A DNA stretch of 64,000 nt from Linanthus parryae. Taxonomy: Eukaryota > Streptophyta > Magnoliopsida > Ericales > Polemoniaceae. Positions 24,519-34,785 of the stretch are shown here, piece after piece. The stretch's first letter is position 1; each line of letters begins with the position of its first letter. Position numbers and translations under genes: made by a program. Under the pieces are notes generated by a model, which had not been told where the DNA came from, did no database searches, and saw only the letters and a program-made list of their open reading frames with translations. The DNA lies in assembly GCA_023055425.1 (NCBI GenBank), contig JALGPY010000012.1:10165922-10229921 (forward strand). Reading direction: 5' to 3'.

Positions 24519-26149
24519 AATACCCCCACACTTACCTTTTGCTCGTCCCGAGCAAATCACCGTTTACTAGCCAACTCAAGATGCAAATGACTCAACACGA
24601 CTCTCGACTATGCAACTACATGAACTAACTATAATGCAACTCGATTATAAACAATGCAATATAATAAATAACATTTTTTTTTCTTTTTACGAGATTGGGC
24701 AACCTCTCTATCATAAACCGAAATCATCAAATCCTCACAAGCTCACTTTGAAATTTCACGACATGCAACAAGAAATATGATATGATGATCCTATGCACAA
24801 ACTCACTAAGGCGTCCCCAAACATCCACCAAATCATTCCAAGACACGGCACGTCTTTTGACTCGGAGGGTCTAGGCATCTCAAGTCACTAAGTGGTCTTT
24901 CTTCACCAAGTCATTTGAGGTTTTCAGACCCTCTTAGCCGTTATTGATTTTGAAATGCAAATTATCCCATTGACGGGAGACACAACTCCTGTGATATACA
25001 GCTTGAATTTAGTTTCCCTCTTAAGCTCTACGTTGGATTGAATCCAAATTTTCCGCACAAACGGAAGCACAATAGGTTGTTTCTCCTTGAAGCACAATTT
25101 TTTTTTTCAGATTTTAATTTATTTTATTTACTTTCCTCCTCTGTTTTTACAACCGTGCAATAGAGCTTAAGAGTGTGGGCTTTTTCGGATTTTCTCTTAG
25201 AACCACCTTAAGGGATGGTGGTGTACGCTCCCCGACTTCGCTTAGGCCGAAGACTCGTACCACATGAAACCGACTCTACATGAAGGTCCACCCCAGATTC
25301 TAAGAGTCCACAAGTTTCCACCGGAAACGGAATAATCAATCACTTAGAGACTCAATTCTCCTAGCACAATAAAGGAGTCAAAAGTATGCCCGTAATCTAC
25401 TTTCACCATTCCCTAGATACCCGGGACATCCTGTCGTGAGACTTGCGCACAAAATACTAGAATAAAAGTATCCCTACTACGGTGCTTCCTACTCTCATGA
25501 GCTCTTTCACTGGATTCTCTTCGGTTTCTAGGTCCTTAGTTGCCCTTTCTCAAATTTTCAATTTTTATGATTTTTCCATTTTTTCTCTAACTCTATATGC
25601 ATTTGGCCAACTCGATTAACCAACACATTTGGGGTAGGAGGACTCAATAAATAAAAGTGCAACAATAATATATACAATGCAATAAATTAAACGTGCAAAT
25701 GCAAACCGAACTGACTGACACCTACGTGCAAGACTAACTCACTAAACTATATTCTAATCTAAATGTAACTGGTGATGCAAGACACGGACATGGCTAGAAA
25801 ATAGGTAAAAATCCCCCCACACTTGAGTGCGTCGTTGTCCTCAACGAATTTAGAGATCAACCAAGAAGACTCGGCATTAAAATGCGAGGGACAGTGATTC
25901 TATTCGGAGTCTGAGTCACGACACAAGAAAGTAGCTACAATAAACTTAGAGATAATTCAAGCTACGTGCACGTGACAAGTTGTGTGTACCGAAATTAAGC
26001 AAGTACTCAAGTATTCCCTAGGATTCTAGCAGCTAATAACGGCGACTGTGCACCATGACAAAGTTGTCAAAATAAAATCCTAAAGCAAGTACGATGTGCC
26101 TAAACGGTAAGTAAAGAGAGAGAGAGAGAGAAAAGAATACTCACAACCG
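24519..26149 (-). other. G4 internal region, non-coding
   Basis: It begins with the purine tract complement and continues as about 1.6 kb with no long frame and no retrotransposon enzyme motif on either strand. A second CCCCCCACACTTGAG stretch at 25815-25829 resembles the tract by the LTR. Confidence 0.6.
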
Positions 26150-26400
26150 ACACAAAGTTGGGGACGAAATCCGAGAAGTGCTGACTGAGATAGCAAGAAC
26201 AATCCCCAAGCAAACACTGTGCGCACCAATGCAAGCTCCCTTGCGGTCGAGTGTGTGGAACACACCGGGGTCGATTGATCAGTTGCTGCTGACGAAAAAG
26301 AAACGAAGAATCCCCAAGCTTGTATCGCGTACGCCAATACTAGCTCCCGTGATGGTCGAGTGCGCGGTAGCACACCGGGGTCGATATCTTCATCCAATTT
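26150..26400. repeat. Two diverged tandem modules in G4
   Basis: Two head-to-tail modules of roughly 115 bp share the order AATCCCCAAGC, CGxxCxCCAATxC, CTAGCTCCC/CAAGCTCCC, GGTCGAGTG and CACACCGGGGTCGAT. The end of each is CACACCGGGGTCGAT, near 26262-26276 and 26371-26385. Copy identity is moderate. Confidence 0.65.
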
Positions 26401-26429
26401 CTTATTTTTCTTCTTTCTGACTCTGACGA

Positions 26430-27660
26430 ATTGAAACTGGTCCATGATTGTTATTATCACATCAGAGATTCCCAAATATTGTACTGGAGGAGTAACAAGA
26501 CCAAGACCAAGACCACAATGATGCTTCATACCCCTGGCAATTTCCAGCACACTTCTGACTTCCCCATTTTTTTTCAATTTCTCATTACTCAATCTCAATG
26601 TCTTCTTCCTCCTTCACACACCCATATACAACGTTTACTCTCAAAAACCAACACGACGTTTACTCTCAAAACAAACCCTGCGTATTGGTATGCGAACAAA
26701 GCACTTTATCACCCCCTTTTTTTTCAGTCGATACACAGGGAGAGACGGTGGAAGGATGTCTGGTTGTGAATCAATCGCCGATGAGAGAAAGTGGGCGCAC
26801 TGGAATTGGAGCTCAGGTTCCCGAGTTGAACAGAGAGCTGGTGATGTTGGGTCAAGCAGTAGTGGCGGCTGGGTGAATCAGTGGTGTCTGGGGTTTGATC
26901 GGAGATGGTGAAATCAAAGAGAGGGAGTGGAATTAGGCGGTTTTGGTCAGGATTGGGTCGGTTTCTCAATCGGAGAGAGAGGTGTGGGGTCGGTTTCTCT
27001 CGATCCGGGAAGAAGAAGGTGGGTTCTGATCGAATCTGGTTCATCGTGGTCGAGGAAGAAGCAACCCGCCGGCTTTAATGGCTGCCGGCGGCTGGGTTTG
27101 ATTGGGGCAGTTCACAGGTGGTTCGGTTGTGGTGATCGGAGAAGGGAAGATATGTTTCTCTTTGATGGCTGTACAGAGGAGGGCGATGGTTGTGGGTGAT
27201 TCAAGCCGGTGGTGGCGGGCTAATCGGAAGAGAGGATGACAGTGGCGATGGCTGGGCTTTGAAATTCTCTGTCGGCTCTGTGTTTGTGGTCGGCGGCTGG
27301 GTTTTGTTGGTTCAGAGTGCTTCTGGTCGAGTTGTTGCTACCATGGAGATTGATCGGAGAAGATGGGTTCCAATTGCTTGACCTGTTACAAGCTCCTGAG
27401 TTTACAGAGAGAGAAGCTGCAAGGGGGTCTGGGCGTTGCAACACAGTGTTCCAACACTGGGGAGTCTAGTGACTTTTCTAAAACTTTGTGAAATTGCAAC
27501 TGCCTCCCCAATTGTGAATAAGCAGTTACTTAAGTATTTTTTTTCTTCTACCACTTGTAAAAGAAAATTTTCTCGCCATTTTTTCTTCTTCCACCATCTT
27601 CGTTCTTTCATCCTGCTCACACAAGAGCTCAAATAAAATCTCTCCGGTACCACGTATCGC
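26430..27660. other. Gene-like GC-rich segment inside G4, unclassified
   Basis: Several frames on both strands overlap here, none with a known motif. The stretch CGCCGGCTTTAATGGCTG at 27069-27086 resembles CGCCGGTTTTAATGGCTA at 40511-40528 in the Mutator-like element, and the motif GATCGGAGAAG recurs. This may be a captured gene fragment or another old insertion. I could not define ends. Confidence 0.35.
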
Positions 27661-27718
27661 ACTAATGATGAACAAGTGTTATAAAAGTGAAAATTCTTCG
27701 AAAATTTCTTCTTCTTCT

Positions 27719-28007
27719 TGATGCGGATAATGACTGAAATTATCCTGAGTTATCTAGGATTTTATGATAGTTTGTTTTATCTTGATTAGGATTCAATTGT
27801 TATCAGTAGTTTATCTTTTAGGAGAGTTTATCTTGTTTAGAGTTTTAGTTTAATTAGGAGTCTACTATTGTTGCCTATTTATAGGCCATCAGTTTTCATT
27901 TGTAGGCAGCTTTTGATGATTGAATAAAATTGATTTCTCCTCACGATTTGAGTTGAGCATTTGTTGAATCTGTGTGATTCTATTCTTGTTTGGTGCATCC
28001 TTCATCA
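27719..28007 (+). repeat. 5' LTR of E5
   Basis: 289 bp. A TATTTATAGG box lies near 27878-27887 and AATAAA near 27923-27928, giving plausible promoter and polyadenylation signals within the LTR. Confidence 0.9.
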
Positions 28008-28010
28008 TTT

Positions 28011-28022
28011 TGGTATCAGAGC
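28011..28022 (+). other. Primer-binding site of E5
   Basis: TGGTATCAGAGC, three bases after the LTR, complementary to initiator tRNA-Met. Confidence 0.88.
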
Positions 28023-29359
28023 CCGACCGCGATCCAACGCTGTGTTCTTTCTCTGTTTCCGTTCATAACCAAACTCGAACTGTCCTACCCAAATCTGAAC
28101 GCAACCTGCTTCCAGAAAAGAGCAAAGGACAGCACCATCACAGCCAACCTTCCTTCCATTCTCTGTTGGTGACTGAACAGAAGCAACAGAGAAAGAAGAA
28201 AGGCCAGACGGACTAAGCCATCGCCAGCGGCAACCGGTTGTTGTGTGAACCAGACAAGCAGCGGCTTGGAAATTCTTTCCATTCCCACCACCGGTAGCAG
28301 TCACGGCACAAGCAACCGTAGGATCCATTCACCCCAGCACTGACTCAAGCAAATCGAAGCCAGAGATCGTAGGCCCGAAGAAATCCAGTCCTTTTCCGGC
28401 GAAACCAGCAAGAAGGCGGCGAGATTGAGAAGAGGAAAGAGTTCACTGACTGATCCAGATTCAGTTGCAGAGCCATTGCTGAGATCAACCCAAGCCAGGA
28501 TCGCCCCTAAAACTGATTACAAACCGACAGCCGCTGGTGCTCCTTCTCTGCAACGCCTCCCGTCGTCGATTTCGGTGCCATCATGGACAAGGAGACCCTT
28601 GTTTGGTGCTCTGTTCGTGTTCAAGCATCTGTTCTTGTTCTCTCTGTGTGATTCAGCAAGGGGAAAAGACACAAGGGGAAGTCCAGATCCCAATTTCCCC
28701 AATCCCATGCTCCAGAAGTTCTCGCTGACTTCCGTCATCTTCTCAGGCGACGACGAACAATCAACCTGTCCTCTACCAATCGTCACCAGCGGCGCCGAAA
28801 AAAGCCGGTGGCCCTACCACCAAGCGACTTCGCCATCATTTCTCCAGTTTGTCGATCTCGATCAGACAAACCTTATCCTGTACAGCTTCGTCGGCTTCAT
28901 CCTCGCCGCCGACCAGACCAGTCGACCCTAGACGTCGCCGGAGAACCTCGTCGTTCTCTGGCTCAACTCGTCGCCATCTCCAACACCATTCAGATCGCAC
29001 CTCCATCTCTGTTGCAGTCCGGTAACTGCTTCATCTCACCCTTATCACCCCACCCCTGTTTCTATCGTACCACTCCTCGTCTTCTATCCATAAACCACAA
29101 AAGACCCAAAAAACCCCCCATTTTACCCCTGCTTAATCCCATAAATCCCATCCTCATCACTTAACCCTATCAGCCCAACAAAAACAGCCAATTACCCAAA
29201 AAAAAGCCCAATTAAGCCAATCTATTCCTTATCAATCTACAGCCATTTCATTTAAAATCGGCTTCCTACCTTAACACCAACGGCCATCCCTCCTTGCAGC
29301 AGTTCAATCAGCCCTTACTGAGCATTTGATGCAATTCCGACGAGAAAAGTTTAGGAAAT
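28023..29359 (+). other. Leader of E5, no recognised gene
   Basis: 1.3 kb of C-rich sequence. A 168-codon frame (28425-28931) has the composition of translated leader and no motif. Near 29311-29390 another frame reads EHLMQFRREKFRKYVEF, which faintly resembles a gag start but stops at once. Confidence 0.5.
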
Positions 29360-30370
29360 ATGTTGAATTTGCGACCAAGTTGGTTGAAGCTACGACCTAG
29401 TTGGCTTAAAGAAAAGGAGTTTCCCGAGCAACTAGTTGATGTCGTCAACGAACTATATCAACTACCTTCATCAACTAATGAAATACTCCTTCTACTAAAC
29501 CGAGTTGAGCATCTTCTTAGGAAAGTGTGTCAATCTCGATACGAGGAGCTGCAAAAGGTATTGTGTTCGTATGCGCAGACATTTATTCAAGATGGACTTA
29601 TCAAGCATGCTGACAACGACGTAAAAGTTGCCGTTATCTCTTGCATTTGTGAGTTGGCAAGGATTACTGCCCCAAAGCTTCCATATGGAGATGATCAAAT
29701 GAAGAAAATTTTCAAATTCATTGTATTCTCAATTGGGGCTTTAGCTAATTCCTCCAGTCCTTCTTACAACAAGGCAATTGACATTCTCAATACCTTTGCA
29801 AGGTCCAATTTGTTCGTGATCATGCTTGATCTCGAATGTGACGATTTAGTAGTCGTCATGTTTCATTTATTCCTAACCACCGTAACTTCTGAACATCCTC
29901 AATCGGTGTTCGAAGACATGCAGTATATAATGAGTACGATGTTAGAAGAAAGCGATAACATCTTGTTTGAGTTGATTGCTCCTCTTCTAGCTTGCATGGA
30001 GGAAAGTGATCAAGGAGATACAAAGATTGCGAAAGAATTGGTGAAGAAGGTTTTTGACAATTGTTCCGCAAGGCTCAATCCTTATGTGGCAGGAGCTAAA
30101 TTTGTTCCACCAAAGGTCACTCCTGAAGTGCTATTCATAAAAGAAAGATGTTATCGAAAAGACCCCATTGTTCTTTATCCTGGAGCACACAACTATATTA
30201 CAGAGACTGAACCGAAGAGAACTGTGATGTGCAGTGACGTCATGCCAACTGTGGGAGTTCAAGGAGACGCAAAGGTTGAAGCAACTCATCGATCTTCAAG
30301 AAATGACTCGGCTTTCTTCAAGAATTCAAAACAATCTACTAGATTATATGATGCTGTCGACAACACCTAG
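29360..30370 (+). CDS. PDS5-like cohesin-regulator fragment captured by E5
   Basis: The 336-residue frame matches, from memory of the family, the N-terminal HEAT-repeat part of plant PDS5 (sister chromatid cohesion factor). Recognisable segments are LLNRVEHLLRKV (residues about 44-55), DVKVAVISCICELARITAP (about 86-104), DDQMKKIFKFIVFS (about 110-123), VIMLDLECDDLVVVMFHLF (about 152-170), and ELIAPLLACMEES followed by AKELVKKVFDNC (about 203-232). PDS5 proteins are about 800-1600 residues long and their genes have many introns; this frame is short and unbroken, which suggests capture of spliced mRNA. Near the start LRPSWLK is duplicated in tandem. It ends in TAG, after which the same frame stays open to 30649. 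Whether it is expressed is unknown. Confidence 0.8.
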   Translation: MLNLRPSWLKLRPSWLKEKEFPEQLVDVVNELYQLPSSTNEILLLLNRVEHLLRKVCQSRYEELQKVLCSYAQTFIQDGLIKHADNDVKVAVISCICELARITAPKLPYGDDQMKKIFKFIVFSIGALANSSSPSYNKAIDILNTFARSNLFVIMLDLECDDLVVVMFHLFLTTVTSEHPQSVFEDMQYIMSTMLEESDNILFELIAPLLACMEESDQGDTKIAKELVKKVFDNCSARLNPYVAGAKFVPPKVTPEVLFIKERCYRKDPIVLYPGAHNYITETEPKRTVMCSDVMPTVGVQGDAKVEATHRSSRNDSAFFKNSKQSTRLYDAVDNT

Positions 30371-30649
30371 AAATACTTGCTATGTTGGACAGACCCCCCG
30401 CCCTATTCATTACATGGGAAGACTTGGAAATATCTGAGGTGCTGGAAGAATCGTCTCAAACATCTTACTGATGATAATTTTCTACGATATTTCGTTCATT
30501 GCTTGAATCGACCAAACCCATGCACTTCTCTTGGAGTTTGGAAATTTCTGGTTCATTGGACTAATCATCCAAATGGTGTAGATCGTGATGGAGTCTGGAA
30601 GTATTTGATCCACTGGAAGGGTCGTCCACGGCGTGGTTCACACTTTTAA
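30365..30649 (+). repeat. Five-unit tandem repeat of about 57 bp (19 codons) after the PDS5 frame
   Basis: Units start near 30368, 30424, 30483, 30539 and 30596, a spacing of 56-59 bases. Read in the PDS5 frame each gives a version of W-K-Y/F-L-x-x-W/C-x-x-x-P: KYLLCWTDPP, KYLRCWKNR, RYFVHCLNRP, KFLVHWTNHP, KYLIHWKGRP. The last ones resemble the central strand of retrotransposon chromodomains (YLVxWKGxP type) but full chromodomain structure is absent. The frame ends at TAA 30647-30649, shortly before the purine tract. Confidence 0.75.
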
Positions 30650-30683
30650 CTCTCCGGAGTAGAGTTTTCTCAGTGGAGGAGAA

Positions 30684-30981
30684 TGATGCGGATAATGACT
30701 GAAATTATCCTGAGTTATCTAGGATTTTATGATAGTTTGTTTTATCTTGATTAGGATTTAATTGTTATCAGAATAAGTTAGTAGTTTATCTTTTAGGAGA
30801 GTTTATCTTGTTTAGAGTTTTAGTTTAATTAGGAGTCTACTATTGTTGCCTATTTATAGGCCATTAGTTTTCATTTGTAGGCAGCTTTTGATGATTGAAT
30901 AAAATTGATTTCTCCTCACGATTTGAGTTGAGAATTTGTTGAATCTGTGTGATTCTATTCTTGTTTGGTGCATCCTTCATC

Positions 30982-30982
<1 letters not shown>
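30684..30982 (+). repeat. 3' LTR of E5
   Basis: 299 bp; it carries the extra 10 bases GAATAAGTTA relative to the 5' LTR. Confidence 0.92.
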
Positions 30983-31012
<30 letters not shown>

Positions 31013-31064
31013 CTTCTTCTTCTTCTTCTTCTTCTTCTTCTTCTTCTTCTTCTTCTTCTTCTTC
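30983..31064 (-). repeat. CTT microsatellite (about 27 units)
   Basis: A pure CTT run; on the minus strand GAA. In the minus-strand frame of G4 it encodes a long polylysine tract. E5 inserted at its left part, so 27708-27718 is the other piece. Confidence 0.93.
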
Positions 31065-31795
31065 CAATTTTTGAGAATCGTCATTATAACGCTTTCACTA
31101 ACAACAGGTCTCCCATGCCGTGAAAAGAGATCTATGTCCTTTTTGATTGTCTTCTCAATTTGTGATATCTTCATCGAAGTTTCAAGAGACAACTCATAAA
31201 CTATGGATGTTTTAGTACCTTCAGCTCCTTCGTTTGAAGCACCCGAACCATCAACAAATTCAATCTCAACATCTTTTTCATCTTCAATGATCTCAAACTC
31301 GAGATGCTCCATCAAATTTGCGATCGGAGTGTCAAGCTCAACAACATTGATTCCTCGAAGACAACTTTCAATCTCACTAAAAACTGCATCATGCTTCTCC
31401 CCCATACTTGACTCAAGCAATGAATCCATGTTTGGACAACTTGGGATGCACAATGACTCATCATCCTCTTCTTTAATCGTTGGAAAGGTTGGAGCATCCT
31501 CTTGATTTGAATGGAGAACAAATTGTGCGTCCATGTGTGTTGTCTCCATTCCCATTCTTGTTGCTCGTTGTCGCCATTCTTCCACATTAGGAATCATCTC
31601 CTCAAGCATGCAACCAAGGAAGAAGAGTAACTTAGTGGGAGGGGTTGAGTCATTAGGACGAAAGGTATAACGTTGTATTTCCATGGCTACCCTCTCTCTA
31701 ATGCCATTCACATGGCACTCCTTCACAAATTGCTCATATGCAAGATTGCATGCTTCAAATATGCTCGCAAAACGTCGATATTTCTCATCCTCCAT
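31065..31795 (-). CDS. Unrecognised protein of G4 in the gag position
   Basis: The frame starts MEDEKYRRFASIFEACNLAY at 31795 and runs into the polylysine tract at 31064, about 244 residues before it. It opens about 120 bases inside the primer site, where gag would be. It is acidic, with stretches such as EFEIIEDEKDVEIEFVDG, and shows no zinc knuckle or known enzyme motif. A possible 3' splice site (TTTATGTGTGCAG) precedes the start. I do not recognise the family. The E5 insertion and the microsatellite interrupt whatever followed. It may be a gag derivative or a lineage-specific extra protein. Confidence 0.55.
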
Positions 31796-31916
31796 GCTTA
31801 GAGTTGAATGCCTGCACACATAAAATCTCAAGTAATATCGTGAGGTAATAAGAATAGAAAATAACACAAAAAATAAAATTCCCTAAAGCTAATGATTCTA
31901 ACTAATTCAACCAAAG

Positions 31917-31934
31917 TCCCCGGCAACGGTGCCA
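31917..31934 (-). other. Primer-binding site of G4 (tRNA-Asp type)
   Basis: The minus strand reads TGGCACCGTTGCCGGGGA, one base different from the tRNA-Asp primer site known from Athila-type elements. Confidence 0.85.
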
Positions 31935-31940
31935 AAAACT

Positions 31941-33365
31941 TGACACGATCCAACCGCAAGTGTACGGCTGTCGCGTGTAGTAATATCCGGTAATCCGGGT
32001 TAGTCGAACCCAAGGGACTTGTCGTGAATTAACTAGGATGATTAACTTCGTGTGGGCGAGCAATTGGATTGTTTTACTAAACTAATAATTTAAATAACAA
32101 ACCGATTATTAAAAGTGAGATTAATACGAGGGAAAAGTATCAGGATATCTCTTCGGGTTCACTAGGGATCTCTCACCACTAATGATTTATGTTCAAGTAA
32201 CACGAACGTCTTTTACTTATCAAAACGAGCACCTATGCTTTGAAGATTCCTCAACCAAAGCCTATATTCAAACTCTTGTACCTGATTCCTCTAGCCTACT
32301 CAAGTTCAAATAAGCATTATGTTGTTGTGGTCTACTCTTAGTTCTAGCTAACTAGCAAGATTCCTCAACCCTAGATACGGATAGTGCTTGATTCAAGTTT
32401 GCGGGTAGTGAATATTGATTCCTCTAACATCCTCTACCTATAATCATCCAATTGCGAGCTCAAACAATAGAAACGATAGAATTAAGTACATAAATCAAGC
32501 ATAGCTAAGAAAAACACATTCAATTAAGCTAAAAGCATGAAAAAGATCCATAAATCACCAACATGGTGTTCAAACCCTAGCTACCTATGAGATATCCCGA
32601 ATAGAAGAAAGTTTAGCTACTCATAGTTGGGAATACAACGAGGAATTTCCAAGTATTCATCAAAAACAAGAGAGATAGAGAGATCAAACGATGAATCCTT
32701 GATCCGGCGGGAATCCGAGCTCTCCAATGGCTTGGGAGCTGTCTCCCCCCTTCCTCCAGCAGCGTCCTTCTGTGTTTTAGGTCTGAGAAGTCGTTTCATA
32801 AGGCATGGGCACGTTTTTTAATGAACTTTGGCCGAATTTGCACTTCAGCCCCTCCAGTTTGTAATTCCCGGACAGAATTGTAAGCTGATTTTGTGCGGAC
32901 TGTATCTCCCTCATACGGACTTTTCTTCGTGCCTACGACATATCGTTGGAAAGCTACGGATGTCTACTTTACGATGCCGCAAGACTTGCTCCCAAATTAT
33001 GTATAGATTTTTCTGAGCATCGAAAATAGTACAGGCTGGTCAGGAGTGACTTTTTCAACTTTTTTTCGTCTTTGCGTCTTCTTTTCTTCTCTTCATCTAG
33101 CTCCATACCAAGTGTATCCAAGACTATCATAAGCTCCATTGCACCTATTTTACCTGAGAAACACAACAAAATAATACCCGTGCAATTATCATCGCAAATA
33201 TGAGAGAAATCATGCGCAAATAAGCTAGAAACACAACTTTTTACTTTTAGGCTTATAAATCGTCAAATTCACATATTTGTGCAAATATAACATATAAATC
33301 ATGTGAAATAAGCCTAATAAAAGTAATATGGAAGTATATTAATAGCTCCTAAAAGCGAGTTATCA
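31941..33365 (-). repeat. 5' LTR of G4 (minus sense)
   Basis: 1425 bp, nearly identical to 23095-24518. The target duplication CCAAG follows at 33366-33370. Confidence 0.92.
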
Positions 33366-33370
33366 CCAAG

Positions 33371-34785
33371 CAAAGGAGTTGTTTTGGAAACAACTCCCTC
33401 AAGGAGGTTCGGCCCCCTAGGGGACCGCCCCTCTTGCTTGCCGCCCAAGCTTGGCCGCCCTAGGGGTCGGGCGGCCCTAGCCCACGGCCTAGGCGTGTGG
33501 GTTATGGGCCGGGCAGGCCCTAGGGCCTTATGGTTCACCTTTTTGGGCCCGGGCAATTTGATTGTTGGGCCCATGGACCGTTTTTACCCTAGAAATCCTA
33601 AAATCAATTAAAAATTGACCAAGTGCGTTAAAATTGGATTTTAACTGTTTATGTGCAATTCGCATGGTGATTGGATATGGCCTTAGGATGTGGTTTGATG
33701 TGGATGTTTAATTTTGTGGTTTGGTTTTACGGCCTGCGAGCCGATTAATTAATTGTAATAATTAATTAGGGTTTTATGGCATGCGTGCCATTTTTTTTCT
33801 CAACTTGTGAGATTTATTTTATTTAGTATAGAAGTTAGCTAGTGCTAGATAAAGTAGATTGTTAGCCAAGATTGAAGAAAAAAAAAAGGAGCCCAAAGCC
33901 AAAAGGAGCCACAAAAGAGGGAGCATGGAGTATGGAGCATTCCACATGACTATGAAGGATGAACCAAAAGATCAAGACGCATGGAGATGTGTTTGCTTTA
34001 GGGTTCATAGATAATTCCATTGGCTTGGAATTATCTTAGTTATAAAAGGCCATATCCAAATCACGTTTAATTTCTGTTTTGTGGTTGTTTACTTTATTGT
34101 CTTATTATTGTGTGGTTGGTGTATGGATGATGCATGCAATTAGGATAATAAGATAATTAGACAACCCGGATCTATTATTTGGAGTTGTGCCCAAACTCAA
34201 ATAGATAGATTAGTTGATATTGATCAACAAAACAATTAAAATTGAATTTAAAAATCCCTCAAAATTCAAATATTGTGTTCTTGCCTTCTCGTTATTTAAA
34301 CACTCATTATCATCATTATTTATCAAGATCGCGCGTGCCAAAGCAGGGCGACCTGGTTCATAATGATGGAATGCGATGGCACACCTCGTGTGCAATTGTT
34401 TAAATAAGAGGTTGAACACAACTAGGCAATTAATATGAGTAAGAAATTAACCTAGAGGCAATCAATAGGGATTATCCATATGGATGGATAAATAAGGAGT
34501 TATTTTGCCCAATTGAACCAAGAGTTGCATATGGGATGCAATTGGAATTGTTCCTACCTAAAGTAGTCGAATTATGGGTGACTTGCCAAAGCAAGCTCAT
34601 AAGGAGGTGAAACATGGATCTTGGCCCACTAGAAAATATAAGGATATTTTCCGCATTAATATCTTGAGGGTTATTAATCCGTAACAAAATAGTGGGAGCT
34701 ATATTTGATAAACTAGCCATTATTGAATATAGTCTAAAATTCACAAATACTAAAACTTGCGTATTTTCCTTTTGTAGAATTCCAA
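33371..34785 (+). other. Leader of A2 (resumed after G4)
   Basis: Contains a GC-rich block (33400-33560) with repeated CCTAGGG and GGCCGCCC-type words. Next comes the AT-rich inverted repeat TTAATTAATTGTAATAATTA near 33746-33765 between two GGCCTGCGAG-like copies. Then follows non-coding sequence up to the gag start. Confidence 0.8.

Larger units (their letters stand above)
27719..30982 (+). mobile_element. Small LTR retroelement E5 carrying a PDS5 fragment
   Basis: LTRs at 27719-28007 (289 bp) and 30684-30982 (299 bp) both run TGATGCGG to CTTCATCA. They differ by three substitutions and one 10-bp indel, so the insertion is young. The primer site TGGTATCAGAGC is at 28011-28022 and a purine tract AGTGGAGGAGAA at 30672-30683. 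The target duplication CTTCT (27714-27718 and 30983-30987) lies in a CTT microsatellite of G4. No gag or pol enzyme domains are seen. The internal region holds a leader, a PDS5-like frame and a tandem repeat. It must move with enzymes supplied by another element. Confidence 0.9.
23095..33365 (-). mobile_element. Athila-like non-autonomous Ty3/gypsy element G4, nested in A2
   Basis: LTRs at 23095-24518 and 31941-33365 (1424 and 1425 bp) both run TGACACGATCC to AGTTATCA. The 5-bp target duplication CCAAG is perfect (23090-23094 and 33366-33370). Orientation is minus: the primer site TGGCACCGTTGCCGGGGA (plus 31917-31934) is next to the right LTR, and a purine tract GTGTGGGGGTATT (plus 24519-24531 complement) is next to the left LTR. 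A primer site of this kind, matching tRNA-Asp, is known from Athila/TAT lineages. There is no protease, RT or integrase, so it is a large non-autonomous derivative. It is itself interrupted by E5 at 27719-30982. Confidence 0.9.

Noticed and set aside
28425..28931. 168-codon frame in the E5 leader
   Set aside because: Composition of a translated C-rich leader, overlapping frames on both strands, no motif.
30424..30649. True chromodomain at the end of E5
   Set aside because: Only a short strand-like motif repeats; the aromatic cage and helix of a chromodomain are not seen.
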